From positions 5,284,001-5,348,000 of the forward strand of contig JALMGJ010000025.1 of NCBI GenBank assembly GCA_023362775.1: a stretch of DNA of 64,000 bases, read 5' to 3'. Positions 12,037 to 22,317 of this stretch are shown here, in pieces (the stretch's first letter is position 1; each line of letters begins with the position of its first letter). This stretch comes from Charina bottae (taxonomy: Eukaryota > Chordata > Lepidosauria > Squamata > Charinaidae). Under the pieces are notes generated by a model. The model was not told where the DNA came from, ran no database searches, and saw only the letters and a program-made list of their open reading frames with translations. The position numbers were made by a program, and so were the translations under genes.

Positions 12037-12374
12037 TTAGGGGCGTGGTGGCTCAGCAGGTAAGACGCCAGGCTTGTCGATTGGAAGATCGCAAGTTCGG
12101 AGGTTCGAATCGCTAGCCCGGCGTGATGGAGTGAGCTCCCGCACTCGCCCCAGCTCTTGCCAACCTAGCAATTCAAAAGCATGCAAATGCAAGTAGATTA
12201 ATAGGTACCACTTTGGTGGGAAGGTAACAGCATTCCGTGTGCGTCATGCCAGCCACATGACCGTGGAAGCATCTTCGGACAACACTGTCTCTTCGGCTAA
12301 CAAACGGAGATGAGCACCGGCCCCTAGAGTCGGATACGACTGCACTAATGTGCGGGAGGAACCTTTACCTTTTT
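12037..12374 (+). mobile_element. tRNA-derived SINE, second family, full length
   Basis: The head has tRNA-like promoter boxes (GGTGGCTCAGCAGGTAAGACGCC and GGTTCGAATCGC). The body contains CCAGCTCTTGCCAACCTAGC, GTAGATTAATAGGTACCAC and CGGAGATGAGCACCGGCCCC. The end is GAGTCGGATACGACTG followed by GAACCTTTACCTTT. It is flanked by a perfect 11-bp duplication AACCACATACC (12026-12036 and 12375-12385). To my knowledge this SINE type is common in snake and lizard introns. Its 3' part shares AGAGTCGGA-ACGACTG with the end of BovB. Confidence 0.85.
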
Positions 12375-12874
12375 AACCACATACCATGGTGGCCTTTGAA
12401 AATGCTATGTGGGGGCAGAAAAACTCTACTTCTGATAGAGAATGGAATATTCTGAAAGGCATGAATAGATGGTCAGTTTGAATGATTGCTCATTAACCCT
12501 TTTTTAATGTTATGAAAAATAATGTAACTTTAGTCATGTTTAGGGGGAGTGCAATAAGGACACTAGCACTCTCCCTTCATGTAATCCTCCTTTATACTAT
12601 AGGCATATAATAGAAAGGATTGAGGAACTTATCTGTGAGAACTTTCCACATGAATGGAAAGGACTTTCCACCCTGATTTTTCAGTCTTCAGTCATGTGAC
12701 AACTGTCATCAATTCAAGCATTTTTGCCATAGACATGTATTCTCTACATATGGGTAGGGAAGTAACTACAGTAGTGCTATTGTCCTCACTCCCATTACAC
12801 ATGAGTAGAATTTTTATAATATCCCAAGAGGCTGTTTTTGAAAATTCAACATATATCTTTTATTATTTATCTCT

Positions 12875-13097
12875 CCAGCTCTTGCCAACCTAGCAATTCA
12901 AAAGCATGCAAATGCAAGTAGATGAATAGGTACCACTTCGGTGGGAAGGTAACAGCGTTCCACGCGCGTCATGCGGCCACATGACCGTGGAAGTGTCTTC
13001 GGACAACGCTGGCTCTTCGGCTAACAAACGGAGATGAGCACCGGCCCCTAGAGTCGGACACGACTGTACCAATGTGCAGGGAGAACCTTTACCTTTA
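12875..13097 (+). mobile_element. tRNA-derived SINE, second family, 5'-truncated
   Basis: It starts within the body at CCAGCTCTTGCCAACCTAGC and runs to GAGTCGGACACGACTG and ACCTTTACCTTTA. The tRNA-like head is absent. No convincing target duplication was found. Confidence 0.8.
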
Positions 13098-13132
13098 CTT
13101 TTTATATATCTATATACCTATGCATAATTATA

Positions 13133-14003
13133 ACCCTGTACGCAGAACACATCATGCGACATGCTGGGCTTGAGGAATCCAAGGCTGGAGTTAAAATCGC
13201 TGGAAGAAACATTAACAATCTCAGATATGCAGATGATACCACTTTGATGGCTGAAAGCGAGGAGGAGTTGAGGAGCCTTATGACGAAGGTGAAAGAAGAA
13301 AGTGCAAAAGCTGGGTTGCAGTTAAACCTCGAAAAAACCAAGATTATGGCAACGAGCTTGATTGATGACTGGCAAATAGAGGGAGAAAAAGTGGAGGCAG
13401 TGACAGACTTTGTATTTCTAGGCGCAAAGATTACTGCAGACGCTGACTGCAGCCAGGAAATCAGAAGACGTCTACTTCTTGGGAGGAGAGCAATGGCAAA
13501 TCTTGATAAAATAGTTAAGAGCAGAGACATCACATTGACAACAAAGGTCCGCATAGTTAAAGCAATGGTATTCCCTGTAGTAACCTATGGCTGCGAGAGC
13601 TGGACCATAAGGAAGGCTGAGCGAAGGAAGATAGATGCTTTTGAACTGTGGTGTTGGAGGAAAATTCTGAGAGTGCCTTGGACTGCAAGAAGATCAAACC
13701 AGTCCATACTCCAGGAAATAACGCCAGACTGCTCACTTGAGGGAATGATATTAAAGGCAAAACTGAAGTACTTTGGCCACATAATGAGAAGACAGGATAC
13801 CCTGGAGAAGAAGCTGATGCTAGGGAAAGTGGAAGGCAAAAGGAAGAGGGGCCGACCAAGGGCAAGATGGATGGATGGTATTCTGGAGGTGACGGACTCA
13901 ACCATTGGGGAGCTGGGGATGGTGACGGCCGACAGAAAGCTCTGGCGTGGACTGGTCCATGAAGTCACGAAGAGTCGGAAACGACTGAACAAATAAACAA
14001 CAA
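13133..14003 (+). mobile_element. BovB LINE (RTE clade), 3' end with target duplication
   Basis: An 871-bp, 5'-truncated BovB. It ends in the family's hallmark GAAGAGTCGGAAACGACTGA followed by a short A-rich tail. A perfect 13-bp target duplication ATGCATAATTATA lies at 13120-13132 and 14004-14016. BovB is the LINE known for horizontal movement between squamates and ruminants. Confidence 0.92.
13154..13996 (+). CDS. BovB reverse transcriptase C-terminal fragment, open frame
   Basis: A stop-free 280-codon frame covering the RT catalytic block (NINNLRYADDTTLMAESEEE) and the long C-terminal region. Landmarks are VVTYGCESWT, DAFELWCWRKILRVPWTARR, SLEGMILKAKLKYFGHIMRR and KSRKRLNK at the end. The natural protein starts far upstream with an endonuclease and the first RT motifs, which are not here. 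The Met at 13154 is an internal residue, since the frame is also open upstream (to about 13139). The fragment cannot act alone, but its intact frame argues for recent insertion. Confidence 0.88.
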   Translation: MRHAGLEESKAGVKIAGRNINNLRYADDTTLMAESEEELRSLMTKVKEESAKAGLQLNLEKTKIMATSLIDDWQIEGEKVEAVTDFVFLGAKITADADCSQEIRRRLLLGRRAMANLDKIVKSRDITLTTKVRIVKAMVFPVVTYGCESWTIRKAERRKIDAFELWCWRKILRVPWTARRSNQSILQEITPDCSLEGMILKAKLKYFGHIMRRQDTLEKKLMLGKVEGKRKRGRPRARWMDGILEVTDSTIGELGMVTADRKLWRGLVHEVTKSRKRLNK

Positions 14004-14298
14004 ATGCATAATTATATAGGTTCTTGTTTGTCTGAAGATGATAAGTGAGAGTTGTTCCCCATTTCTACTTCCTTAAAAGCGGCCATCATGAATAATGTTA
14101 ATGTGTGCAAAGACTTATTTGCTTAACCAAGGGGTGTTTGAAATGTAAGGCTGCCCTGATGCCCAATAGGAAGTTCCCTAACCCTAATGTTGAATTTGCT
14201 TAGTATTTGTAACAATTGCCATGTCATCACTGCATTCTGCGTTGAGTTCCTATGTGCTACACTTTTGGTTGTCACTGGTTTTCCTTTTGTGATTACAG

Positions 14299-14440
14299 AG
14301 AACAAGCACTTTTGAATGCTCGTACAGTGCCAGTCTTAGGCAGACAGCGAGACATGGAATTTGAAAAAATTCATTACCCGCATGTTTATGACTCACAAGC
14401 TGAAGCTAGGAAAACATCAGCTTTTATTGGGGGATCAAAG
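14299..14440 (+). CDS. ASCC3: ASCC3 coding exon c
   Basis: A 142-nt exon encoding (R)EQALLNARTVPVLGRQRD and then MEFEKIHYPHVYDSQAEARKT in overlapping order, ending SAFIGGSK. The HYPHVYDSQAEA block is a strong ASCC3 marker. The acceptor GATTACAG was chosen because the two carried bases AG plus A restore Arg. The donor AAG|GTATGC leaves phase 0. A tandem pair of MITEs begins only about 180 bp downstream. Confidence 0.95.
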
Positions 14441-14621
14441 GTATGCCTTTGCAGTTTGCTTCTGAGTAATGAATTAAAGTGAGCTTCCTTAGAATAGTTT
14501 AAGACATTATTTTCTTACTCTGAGAAGGTAATTTTTGTTCCCACTGCTTCCCCCCCCCTTTTGACAGGTACTTGCATATTTTCTCATTGTGGTGAGAAAT
14601 GTCAATCACTTGTCCCTAAAG

Positions 14622-14857
14622 CAGAGCTTTCCAAACTGTGTGTCACGACACAAAAGTGTGTCGCCACACACAGCGTGGTGTGTCGCCACACCACCCGGAA
14701 GCGGCGGCGGCGCGCGCGTGCACGGCGGCCGCCATGCACGCACGCGCCGCCGCACGCCCCCCGCGCCGCCGCACGCCCCCCCGCGCCGTCGCCGTGCGCG
14801 CGCGTGTTGCCTCCGGCGCCAGGTGTGTCGCCAGCGGCGGCACTTTGGAAAGCCCTG
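14622..14857 (+). mobile_element. hAT MITE, family A, first of a tandem pair
   Basis: It begins CAGAGCTTTCCAAACT and ends ACTTTGGAAAGCCCTG. The flanking 8-bp duplication is CCCTAAAG at 14614-14621 and 14858-14865. The inside is extremely GC-rich with many CG and GCC runs (about 14700-14815) and gives spurious long frames on both strands. It carries no transposase. Confidence 0.9.
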
Positions 14858-14865
14858 CCCTAAAG

Positions 14866-15114
14866 CATAGCTTTCCAAACTGTGTGTCGCGACAAAACCT
14901 GGAAGTGCTGATGGCGCGTCGCCACAGCCCCTGTGAAGACGGTGGTGCGTGTGGCGACGGCGGTGGTGCATGTGGCAGCGATGGTGGTGCGTGTGGCGGC
15001 AACAGTGGTGGTGCGCACGGCAGCGGCACACCATCAGCGCTTCTGGGTTTTAGCACAAAACATGAGGCCACCGCCGTTGGTGTGTCGCCAACGGCGGGAG
15101 TTTGGAAAGCACTG
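14866..15114 (+). mobile_element. hAT MITE, family A, second of a tandem pair
   Basis: It begins CATAGCTTTCCAAACT (one base off the family end) and ends AGTTTGGAAAGCACTG. The target CCCTAAAG flanks it at 14858-14865 and 15115-15122, so the middle copy is shared with the preceding element. Its interior has a short tandem repeat built on GGTGGTGCGTGTGGCG and differs from the interior of its neighbour. Confidence 0.88.
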
Positions 15115-16669
15115 CCCTAAAGATATCTTAAAGAATTCACTGCCATTAGTTCCATGAAATAGTTTGGGGACTTGGGTGACATTTACTATATTCAGCTGTT
15201 TTTTTCTTGAAATATTGAAATCTTTTTATTGGCAAGAACATACAGTATACTAATGGACCACCCAGGGGATGAAAGAAGTTACTTCAAGTTATAAATTAGA
15301 TCTGCTCTTGAATAGAACTGTATTGTTCCTAATGGCTCTCAAGTTACAGAATGTTAGGTATTCTCAGCTGAAACAATGGAAAATGAATTTATTCATTTGT
15401 TACAAATCTCTGGGCCATTGATTTAGAATTTCATGTTGCATATTTAGGAATCTAAAGAAGTCATAACTAGATGGTAAAGCAAATCATAACATCTGCCTTT
15501 TGTATTCCTGATTGTTTCATCATGATAGGAGACTGGAAACATATCCAAACTTTCCTTTTCTTTCTTCTGCATGATGTTTGTCTAACCTTCCACATTTGTT
15601 TTAGTCATGGTGTAATATTTATCTGTGTTATAATGCTGATTATGGTTAGTGTTGAATTAAGTTTTGAAGCTGGTTTGCAAACTTTGTTGTACTCATTGGT
15701 GCAGATGTTTCTTTATTATGGTGCAGTATGAAGGGCAAGGGGGAAAAAACATGTTAAATAAAAGAAGGAGGGAGGCAAGAAACTTGAAAGACATGTTTAT
15801 CTAAAAGCTTTGTGGAAGTACTCTAATACTTTGCTGAGCAGTCCCTCTAGTCTTCCGTATCTAAATAAGCTTGCAGCCACATCACTGACATTTTTGGTTG
15901 ATCTGGGTCTGATCACATATCTTGCCATTCTACTGACAGGTCAAATAATATCTTGAAGCAAACAGTACAAAACACGCAGCCTTATTCTTACCAAAATATA
16001 TTTGATTGGATAACCTAAAACCGTTTTCTGCAGCCAGTGCCCCTCCAGATGTGTTAGGACTGTTAGGTCTTAAAATTCCCTGCTGTCATGCCCTTTCTGG
16101 GAGTTACAGTCTCTGGCTTATACAGAGGAAGGCTGGACTTAAAAGGGATCTATAATCTACAATAATATGTTAGAACTGTGTGCAATAGAAATGGAATCGT
16201 GTGATCCCCCCCCCCTACAAACAAGCTCATTATTTTCTTGGCTGCTTGCCAAGAGTTTTCCCACTCCCCAGCAGATAGTGGAAACACCATCTTAAACAGT
16301 CAAATTTACAAGCAGGAACTTGGCTTTAGTTTCATTAAGTGGAGTACATAATGACATATATATTCAAATTACTGTATTCCAAAACAATTTTCTGATTTCT
16401 CTCTTTTTTTAAAGAGACAGATTGGATCTCACTGTAGAATTGGGAAACGTATCTCAAAGACCAGAAATATTAAGTGGAATGAGTTAACTTTAATGGAATT
16501 CCAAAGACTTGTTTTGTCCATTTTTAGAAATCTTTGCCTGTTTTAGATTATGTTTAAACTGATTCCTAGTTTGCTAGCTGTTTATGGAATGAGATGCAAT
16601 TGTTCTATGTCCAATTCTTTACTTTAAACTGCTTTTTCCCCTTCCCTTTCTTCTTTTTAATTTTTACAG

Positions 16670-16795
16670 ATGCTTCTGCCAGAAGCTATTGAGAGAGAAA
16701 ATAATAAAATGTATGAAGAAGTAAAGATACCTCACAGTGAACCAATGCCAATAGGAGTAGTGGAAAAGCCAGTTTATATAAAGGATTTAGATGAG
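16670..16795 (+). CDS. ASCC3: ASCC3 coding exon d
   Basis: A 126-nt, phase 0-0 exon of 42 codons, MLLPEAIERENNKMYEEV through VEKPVYIKDLDE. It matches the ASCC3 segment immediately ahead of helicase domain 1. The acceptor is TTTTTACAG after a pyrimidine tract and the donor is GAG|GTGAGG. The exon sits about 125 bp upstream of the Penelope inverted repeat. Confidence 0.94.
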
Positions 16796-16920
16796 GTGAG
16801 GAGAACTTAACGTCTTAATTTCTGCTCTGAAGCATTTGTAGAAGCTTCAGCATTTTATTGTTCCACAATATAAATATTGAAACAGCAGTATGGAGATGAA
16901 GTAAAATTATTATTGTTGTT

Positions 16921-17423
16921 GTATTGTCGAAGGCTTTCACAGCCGGAGTTCAATGGCTGTTGTGGGTCTTCCGGGCTGTGTGGCCGTGTTCTGGAAGTTG
17001 TGGTTCCTAACGTTTCGCCAGCATCTGTGGCCAGCATCTTCAGAGGGCAGGAGCACAGATAGAAGCAAAATCTCTGTGCCCAGGTAGAGTGGCAATGTTC
17101 TATTTATACTCATTTATACTACTTTATACTGAGGATATTAATATCCTCAGTCCAACCACCAGGACATGGGAATACTTCTCACAATGAACATGCTAATCAC
17201 GCTCATCAGCCACTCGTTAACATTTCAACACAACAAAAAAACCCCACCTAATTTCCTATAATTTAGCTCTATAAATAGAACATTGCCACTCTACCTGGGC
17301 ACAGAGATTTTGCTTCTATCTGTGCTCCTGCCCTCTGAAGATGCTGGCCACAGATGCTGGCGAAACGTTAGGAACCACAACTTCCAGAACACGGCCACAC
17401 AGCCCGGAAGACCCACAACAGCC
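16921..17423. mobile_element. Penelope-like element, tail-to-tail inverted pair
   Basis: Two copies of a Penelope-type terminal sequence face each other. The arms 16955-17108 and 17270-17423 are 154 bp each and perfectly complementary by direct comparison. They contain GATGCTGGCGAAACGTTAGG and CACGGCCACACAGCCCGG, signatures of reptile Penelope-like elements. A 161-bp spacer separates them. The left copy has a further 34 bp (GTCGAAGGCTTTCACAGCCGG). A 13-bp duplication TATTATTGTTGTT (16908-16920 and 17424-17436) shows the pair inserted as one unit. No coding part is present. Confidence 0.85.
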
Positions 17424-17810
17424 TATTATTGTTGTTATTAAAATTAAAATTATTTAAATAATGAATAATTAAATTTCTTTTATAATAAATACATTTCTTT
17501 TAATTTAAAGATTTTAAAAAAATATTCATAAACATTATATATTGCTTAGAAATAATGCACATAGTAGGCATATCATATCCAAGATGGAAAATATAGAATG
17601 GAAATGCACAAATGCTTTGTAGGCCAAAAGTGACAACATTGAGACTGTTGAGACTCCTATATATACTCCTGAATTTTCCTCTCTGTACTGCTTTGTTATC
17701 CTGCAATCACACTAGGAAAGAGGATATGTGAACTCCCTTTTTTGTCATGGGGGGGGGGGCGCTGAAGAGATCACATGTGACCTTTTCAGGATTGGAAATA
17801 ATATACAAAT

Positions 17811-18292
17811 TTGTTCCTTGAAGTTCCAGCTGTTCCAGTACCCCCACGGTCACATGATCGGAATCTGGGCACTTGGCAACTGGCTCACATTTACAACAGT
17901 TGCAGTGTCTCACGGTCATGTGATCACCATTTGCAAACTTCCCTGCCAGCTTCCCACAAGCAAAGTCAATGGGGAAGCTGGCAGGGAAGGTTGAAAGTCA
18001 CTCTGGTAAGTCATTCACACACTCCCGCGCCCAGCAGCAGCCACCCCCTGCCTTGCCACGCTCGCGCCATGTAGCCATCCGAGCATGCTCCTCCGCCCGA
18101 CAGCAACCACTTGCCTGCCTGCCAGCCTGCTTGCAAGCCACCTGAGACTCACTTAACAACCCACGATCCTCACTTAATGACAGCAACGGGGACTACTGGG
18201 ATTGCCATCGCTGAGTGATGCTGTCATGTGATGTCACGCTTTATGACTGAATCACTTAGGGACGAAAATCCTAGCAGTCCCCATTGCCGTCG
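17811..18292. repeat. Diverged DNA-transposon MITE related to the TACAGGTAGTCCTC family
   Basis: The stretch shares blocks with the repeat at 40530-40903: CAGCAGCCAC, TTGCCTGCCTGCC, CTCACTTAACAACCCACGATCC, GTGATGTCACGCTTTA and ATTGCCATCG. No terminal repeats are preserved here, so the boundaries are approximate. Confidence 0.5.
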
Positions 18293-18388
18293 TTTATATT
18301 TATTTATAAAATAAAATATCCTTGGAAACATGCATGCTAATTTTTTGAAACCTTGTTTGCTTGGATCATGTAGTCTTAAAATATTCGA

Positions 18389-18460
18389 AATGCTTATTTA
18401 TTATTTCAATTTGTATCACCGCCCATCTCCTCTATACCAGGGACTCTGGGCGGTTCTTAT
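18389..18460 (-). mobile_element. CR1-type LINE 3' tail fragment
   Basis: TATCACCGCCCATCTCC followed by GGGACTCTGGGCGGTTC is the reverse complement of the CR1-type 3' end, preceded by an AT-rich tail. Only the end of the element is present. Confidence 0.75.
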
Positions 18461-21118
18461 GCAGTGCTTTCAATTTGTGGTGCCTGGTGGTTGTTTTTTT
18501 TTTTACTTCAGAAGTTGCATTGCAAAGTGACATTAAAATAATACATCTTGTGTCCCAATTTCTTACCTAGTTGAGTGGTCAGAGGTTTTCCAAATATGGT
18601 GATAGATATTACCAAACGACTGTGGGGAAAATTATGTTCAGATTTTAATTTTAGCTGTTTTCTGTTTGGAAGAGGTCTTTGAAAATATCAACCTAACATT
18701 AGACTATTTTAAATGTGTGGGGCAATACTTTGTATAACTAATGCTAAAGTCAGTTTTTTTCAACTTGGTGTCTTTCAGACGAGTTGGTGTATAGTTCCCA
18801 TCATACTTAGCAGTATATTTGTGTATGTGTATAGCATGCACTCTACCTATGGGTAGCTTTACATAGACATTATTCCTATGAATAAATAATGCACGCTCCT
18901 TTTATCCCATTTATAGTACTTGTTGAGCAATATAGGCAGCACAAATGCATGGGTTAGAACATTATTGCATAAATATTCTCAGTACCAGAAAAAAATGCAT
19001 GAAACATGTTTTAGGAACAAAACTGTATAAACATCCTATCAAATAAATATTAAGTAAAGGTGGAGAAAGCATAAGTTCTTTTAGTATATTAACTTACTGT
19101 TCTAAACATAAGCAAAAGAAAGAAAGGTATAGTGACGTATTTGCCATAGACTTCACAGCTTTCTAAAGTTGTAATTTTTTTTAGGACAGTCTTAATGTAA
19201 ATTACTTTCAAAATACATAAGAATCTTCATTTCTACAGTATATCAGACACACAAATCTAATGTTCTAACTTCTGGATCTACATGTAGCTGCATTCACATA
19301 TCACATAGTGACAAGATTTTTAAAACCATGGTTTATTGAACAAGCCACTGTGGCCTAGCTCTCACAGAATACTACATCTTAATGGACAGATTTGCATATC
19401 ATAATAAGCCAAAAGCAAACAAATCCTCTGGAACAGTGCAGTTGAGCAACATGATCCGTTAAATGACTCCTAATTATGTGCATATTAGAGCAGAGCAGTG
19501 AAAGGGTAGTTCAAGTTCCTGTAGGCAGTATACCTTAAAGCAGCCATCTGCCACTAATGTATATAGGAATTATATGGGGGTCTCTTGAGCAAGTTGAGTG
19601 TAGAAAATAAATATCAGCATTAGTGACTATAGAGAATTTCCTTGTGTATTTTATTTAAGAAAAGCATCAATTATATAGACTTTAAATAAACCAGTTAAGT
19701 GGGCCTTGCTGATAGAATCTAGGGGTTGAAAATCATCTACATTGATTTTAGCCATGATATTAATTACCATGGAGAAAGCCTCAATTTAAATTATTGATTT
19801 TAATCAACCCTTTTATCTGTACGTCGGTTAGACACAAAAGGTACACTGCATGATTTATTCAGCTGAATAAGGCTTTGGTCTCTTCTTCCCATGTTGATAT
19901 AATAGCACAACAAAAAAGGCATAACTATATCTCTGTTTAGAATCTTCATTTTAAAATATATCATGGCTCATCATTTTATAAAATAGTTCAGGAATAGTAA
20001 ATATAGAAGTTCTATATCTTTTGGAATTTCTTGTCTCAGTGGAGGTGCTTGAAGCAATGTCCTAGCCCATGTATTTGTGGAGAAATTTATCTACAACTGA
20101 GAAATCAGTCTGAAGATTTAGTTTTCTGGCCATTTCCCAGCCTTACTGAAAGACCAGCTCCATCCTTCGTTTCCTTCTCCCCGATCTGTATCCAGCTGGT
20201 CACTTTATAGGCATTACAGTTTTAAGTGTAAGGACTGGTGCCAGTGTATATTTCATCCTCCTCTTTCCTCATACTTTTTCACCCTCTTTGTCATGTTTTG
20301 AGACCTGCAGGCAAGGTTGGAGGGGTGTCAGTGATTGTAAGTTCTGAAAGTCTTTTTTGGCAGTGGAGCAGGATTAAAATTCCAGGAAGGAATTAAAGAC
20401 CAGGGCATAATTCAAAACAGGTAGTTCTCAAATATTGGCAGGATTGTTTTGAACTCAGAGCAGTCTACTGTAAAAAAAAGGAAGAAGGTGATAAGATGAA
20501 GTAGAAACAACAAGTCTCTTCAACACTGAGCTTCTCCTTCATTGCCCCCATCGTTGGCCTTTTGGGGCTTCCTAAAACTGGCATTTTCTGACTTTGGAAA
20601 TCACTCAGTCTCTGATCTATGGCTTCTGGATTTCACCAGAGGATTTCACCCCAAAGGTAGATGATAGGTCCAGGATGGAACTCCTGGAGCTGAACAATAG
20701 TTGCTAAAGCATTTACAATTGGTGTCCTGATAGTTGCTGTTGTGTCAAACGCCTAAATATCATTCTTCTCTACAGTTCTCTCAATTTATACTGTACTTGA
20801 GTTAAACTAGTCACCACATGTCTATGGATAAGACATACAAGCTGGGTATATAGAATTTATGTAAAAAATACCATCTTCTGTATATTGCTATAGGTTAGAT
20901 TGCATGTTTATTGCTGACAACTATCAATAAATTAGGGGCATTTTCAGTTGCAATAGGCTGCATAATGGCTAAACACATGTGGGGAAACTATTTTGTTATG
21001 TGTGCAAGGGAGTAGTCTTTACCCATAGAAAGGGTTCAAATATGTTATGCCACAATTTAACCATGATCTACTGAACAACCATGATCTACTGAACAACCCA
21101 CAGTCAGCTAGGTTCACA

Positions 21119-21373
21119 CAGAGCTTTCCAAACTTTTCATGTTGGTGACACATTTTTTAGACATCATTTCGCGACATACTCTTACAGCAGGGCACAAGGC
21201 AGGCACTAGGACCTGTGTGGAATCACAGCAGGTTTGGAGGCAGCAAGGCACAAGGCAGGCACTAGGACCTGCGTGGAATCCTGGCAGGGCTTGGAGGCAG
21301 CAGCAGCCGCAACACACCCAAACACTGCAGCTGACACACTAACGTGTCCCGACACACAGTTTGGAAAGCTCTG
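21119..21373 (+). mobile_element. hAT MITE, family A, with two 54-bp-type units
   Basis: The termini CAGAGCTTTCCAAACT and AGTTTGGAAAGCTCTG are the same as in the 8674 copy, and two direct copies of the internal unit follow. Unlike the other family members, the flanks (GGTTCACA and TGTTAGGC) do not match. One flank has probably been replaced or mutated. Confidence 0.87.
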
Positions 21374-22317
21374 TGTTAGGCCACAATGACCTAGTGTGAT
21401 ATTTGAATCCAGTTATAGTGTGGAATAACAATTCATATTTAAAGGGTTTATGTTGGTAACAGTTACAAAGAACTGTGAATGACATCTATATGACACTGTC
21501 TTCGCAAACTTATTTTGATGCTTAAATTTTCTGGAGTCTAAAACATTGATACCTCATTTTCATTCAGTTGAAAAAATGGCTGTATCTTATGAAATTAAGT
21601 TCATGATTTCTAAATACAAGTGTTGTACAATTTCTACTTCAGGAACTTTAGTTTGTCTTTTTCCATATAATTACCAAGTAACAACTAGAATTTGAATACT
21701 GTTATTAACTAGAGTTAAACTTTTGTGACAAAATGGCATGCATAGTGAAAGTTACAAAAGCAGATAATTATTTTGAGTTTTACATATTAAAAATCTGCTC
21801 TGGGTATGAATAAAGCAGTGCCCTCTTTTTGTCAGTGTTAGGCATTAACATAACACATATTATGTGTCCCAGAAATGCATAGATGATAATTAGGAAAAAC
21901 AGTTCTGTCAGCCACCCCACCCAAATGCTGTGATACCTGAAAATTTGCTTGTTGAACAATGGTAGAAATGAAAAAATGCAACTTCTCTAAAAACTTGAGC
22001 TAGAACTAGGCTCAAATGAGTTTTGTTTGCATACCCAAAGGGCAACCTGCCATAATTCTGTCCTGCTATTCAACAGGCTGCAGAAGAAATTACAGCATTA
22101 TTTTGGCATTTGGGGAGCTGTCAGAATGCCACTTCACGCTCTATTAGAAGAATATAAATAAAGAGTATAAAGAGTATACACCATTTGTCCTCCAAAACAT
22201 GTGAGGCGACAATGCAAATAGGTTATAATGATTTTTATTTTTGGCCTTCCACCAAATAAATATGGAAGTTTGAAAAACAAAATACAGAATTTCTAAAACT
22301 TTATATTTAAGCTAGAT

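Larger units (their letters stand above)
9558..14298 (+). other. ASCC3: ASCC3 intron b-c
   Basis: A 4,741-bp phase-2 intron from GTAAGA to TTACAG, mostly built of transposons: a Sauria-type SINE, a CR1 copy of almost 2 kb, two copies of a second SINE family and a BovB 3' end. The leftovers (9989-10080, 12387-12870 and 14017-14298) show nothing I recognise. Confidence 0.9.
14441..16669 (+). other. ASCC3: ASCC3 intron c-d
   Basis: A 2,229-bp phase-0 intron. Apart from the two GC-rich MITEs near its start it is AT-rich. At about 16030-16130 there is a diverged stretch resembling the hAT MITE pattern of CCAGATGTGTTAGGACTG and TTTCTGGGAGTTACAGTC, too decayed to delimit. Confidence 0.85.

Noticed and set aside
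12037..12110. tRNA-like A and B boxes (also at 961, 56750 and 58186)
   Set aside because: They are SINE heads. No cloverleaf with anticodon and acceptor stem is formed, and they are followed by SINE bodies.
13102..13992. Minus-strand frames of 114 to 150 codons
   Set aside because: They overlap the BovB RT frame in antisense and have no similarity of their own.
14561..15120. Arg/Ala/His-rich frames up to 160 codons on both strands
   Set aside because: They lie within two GC-rich MITEs with defined ends and target duplications. GC-rich DNA has few stops.
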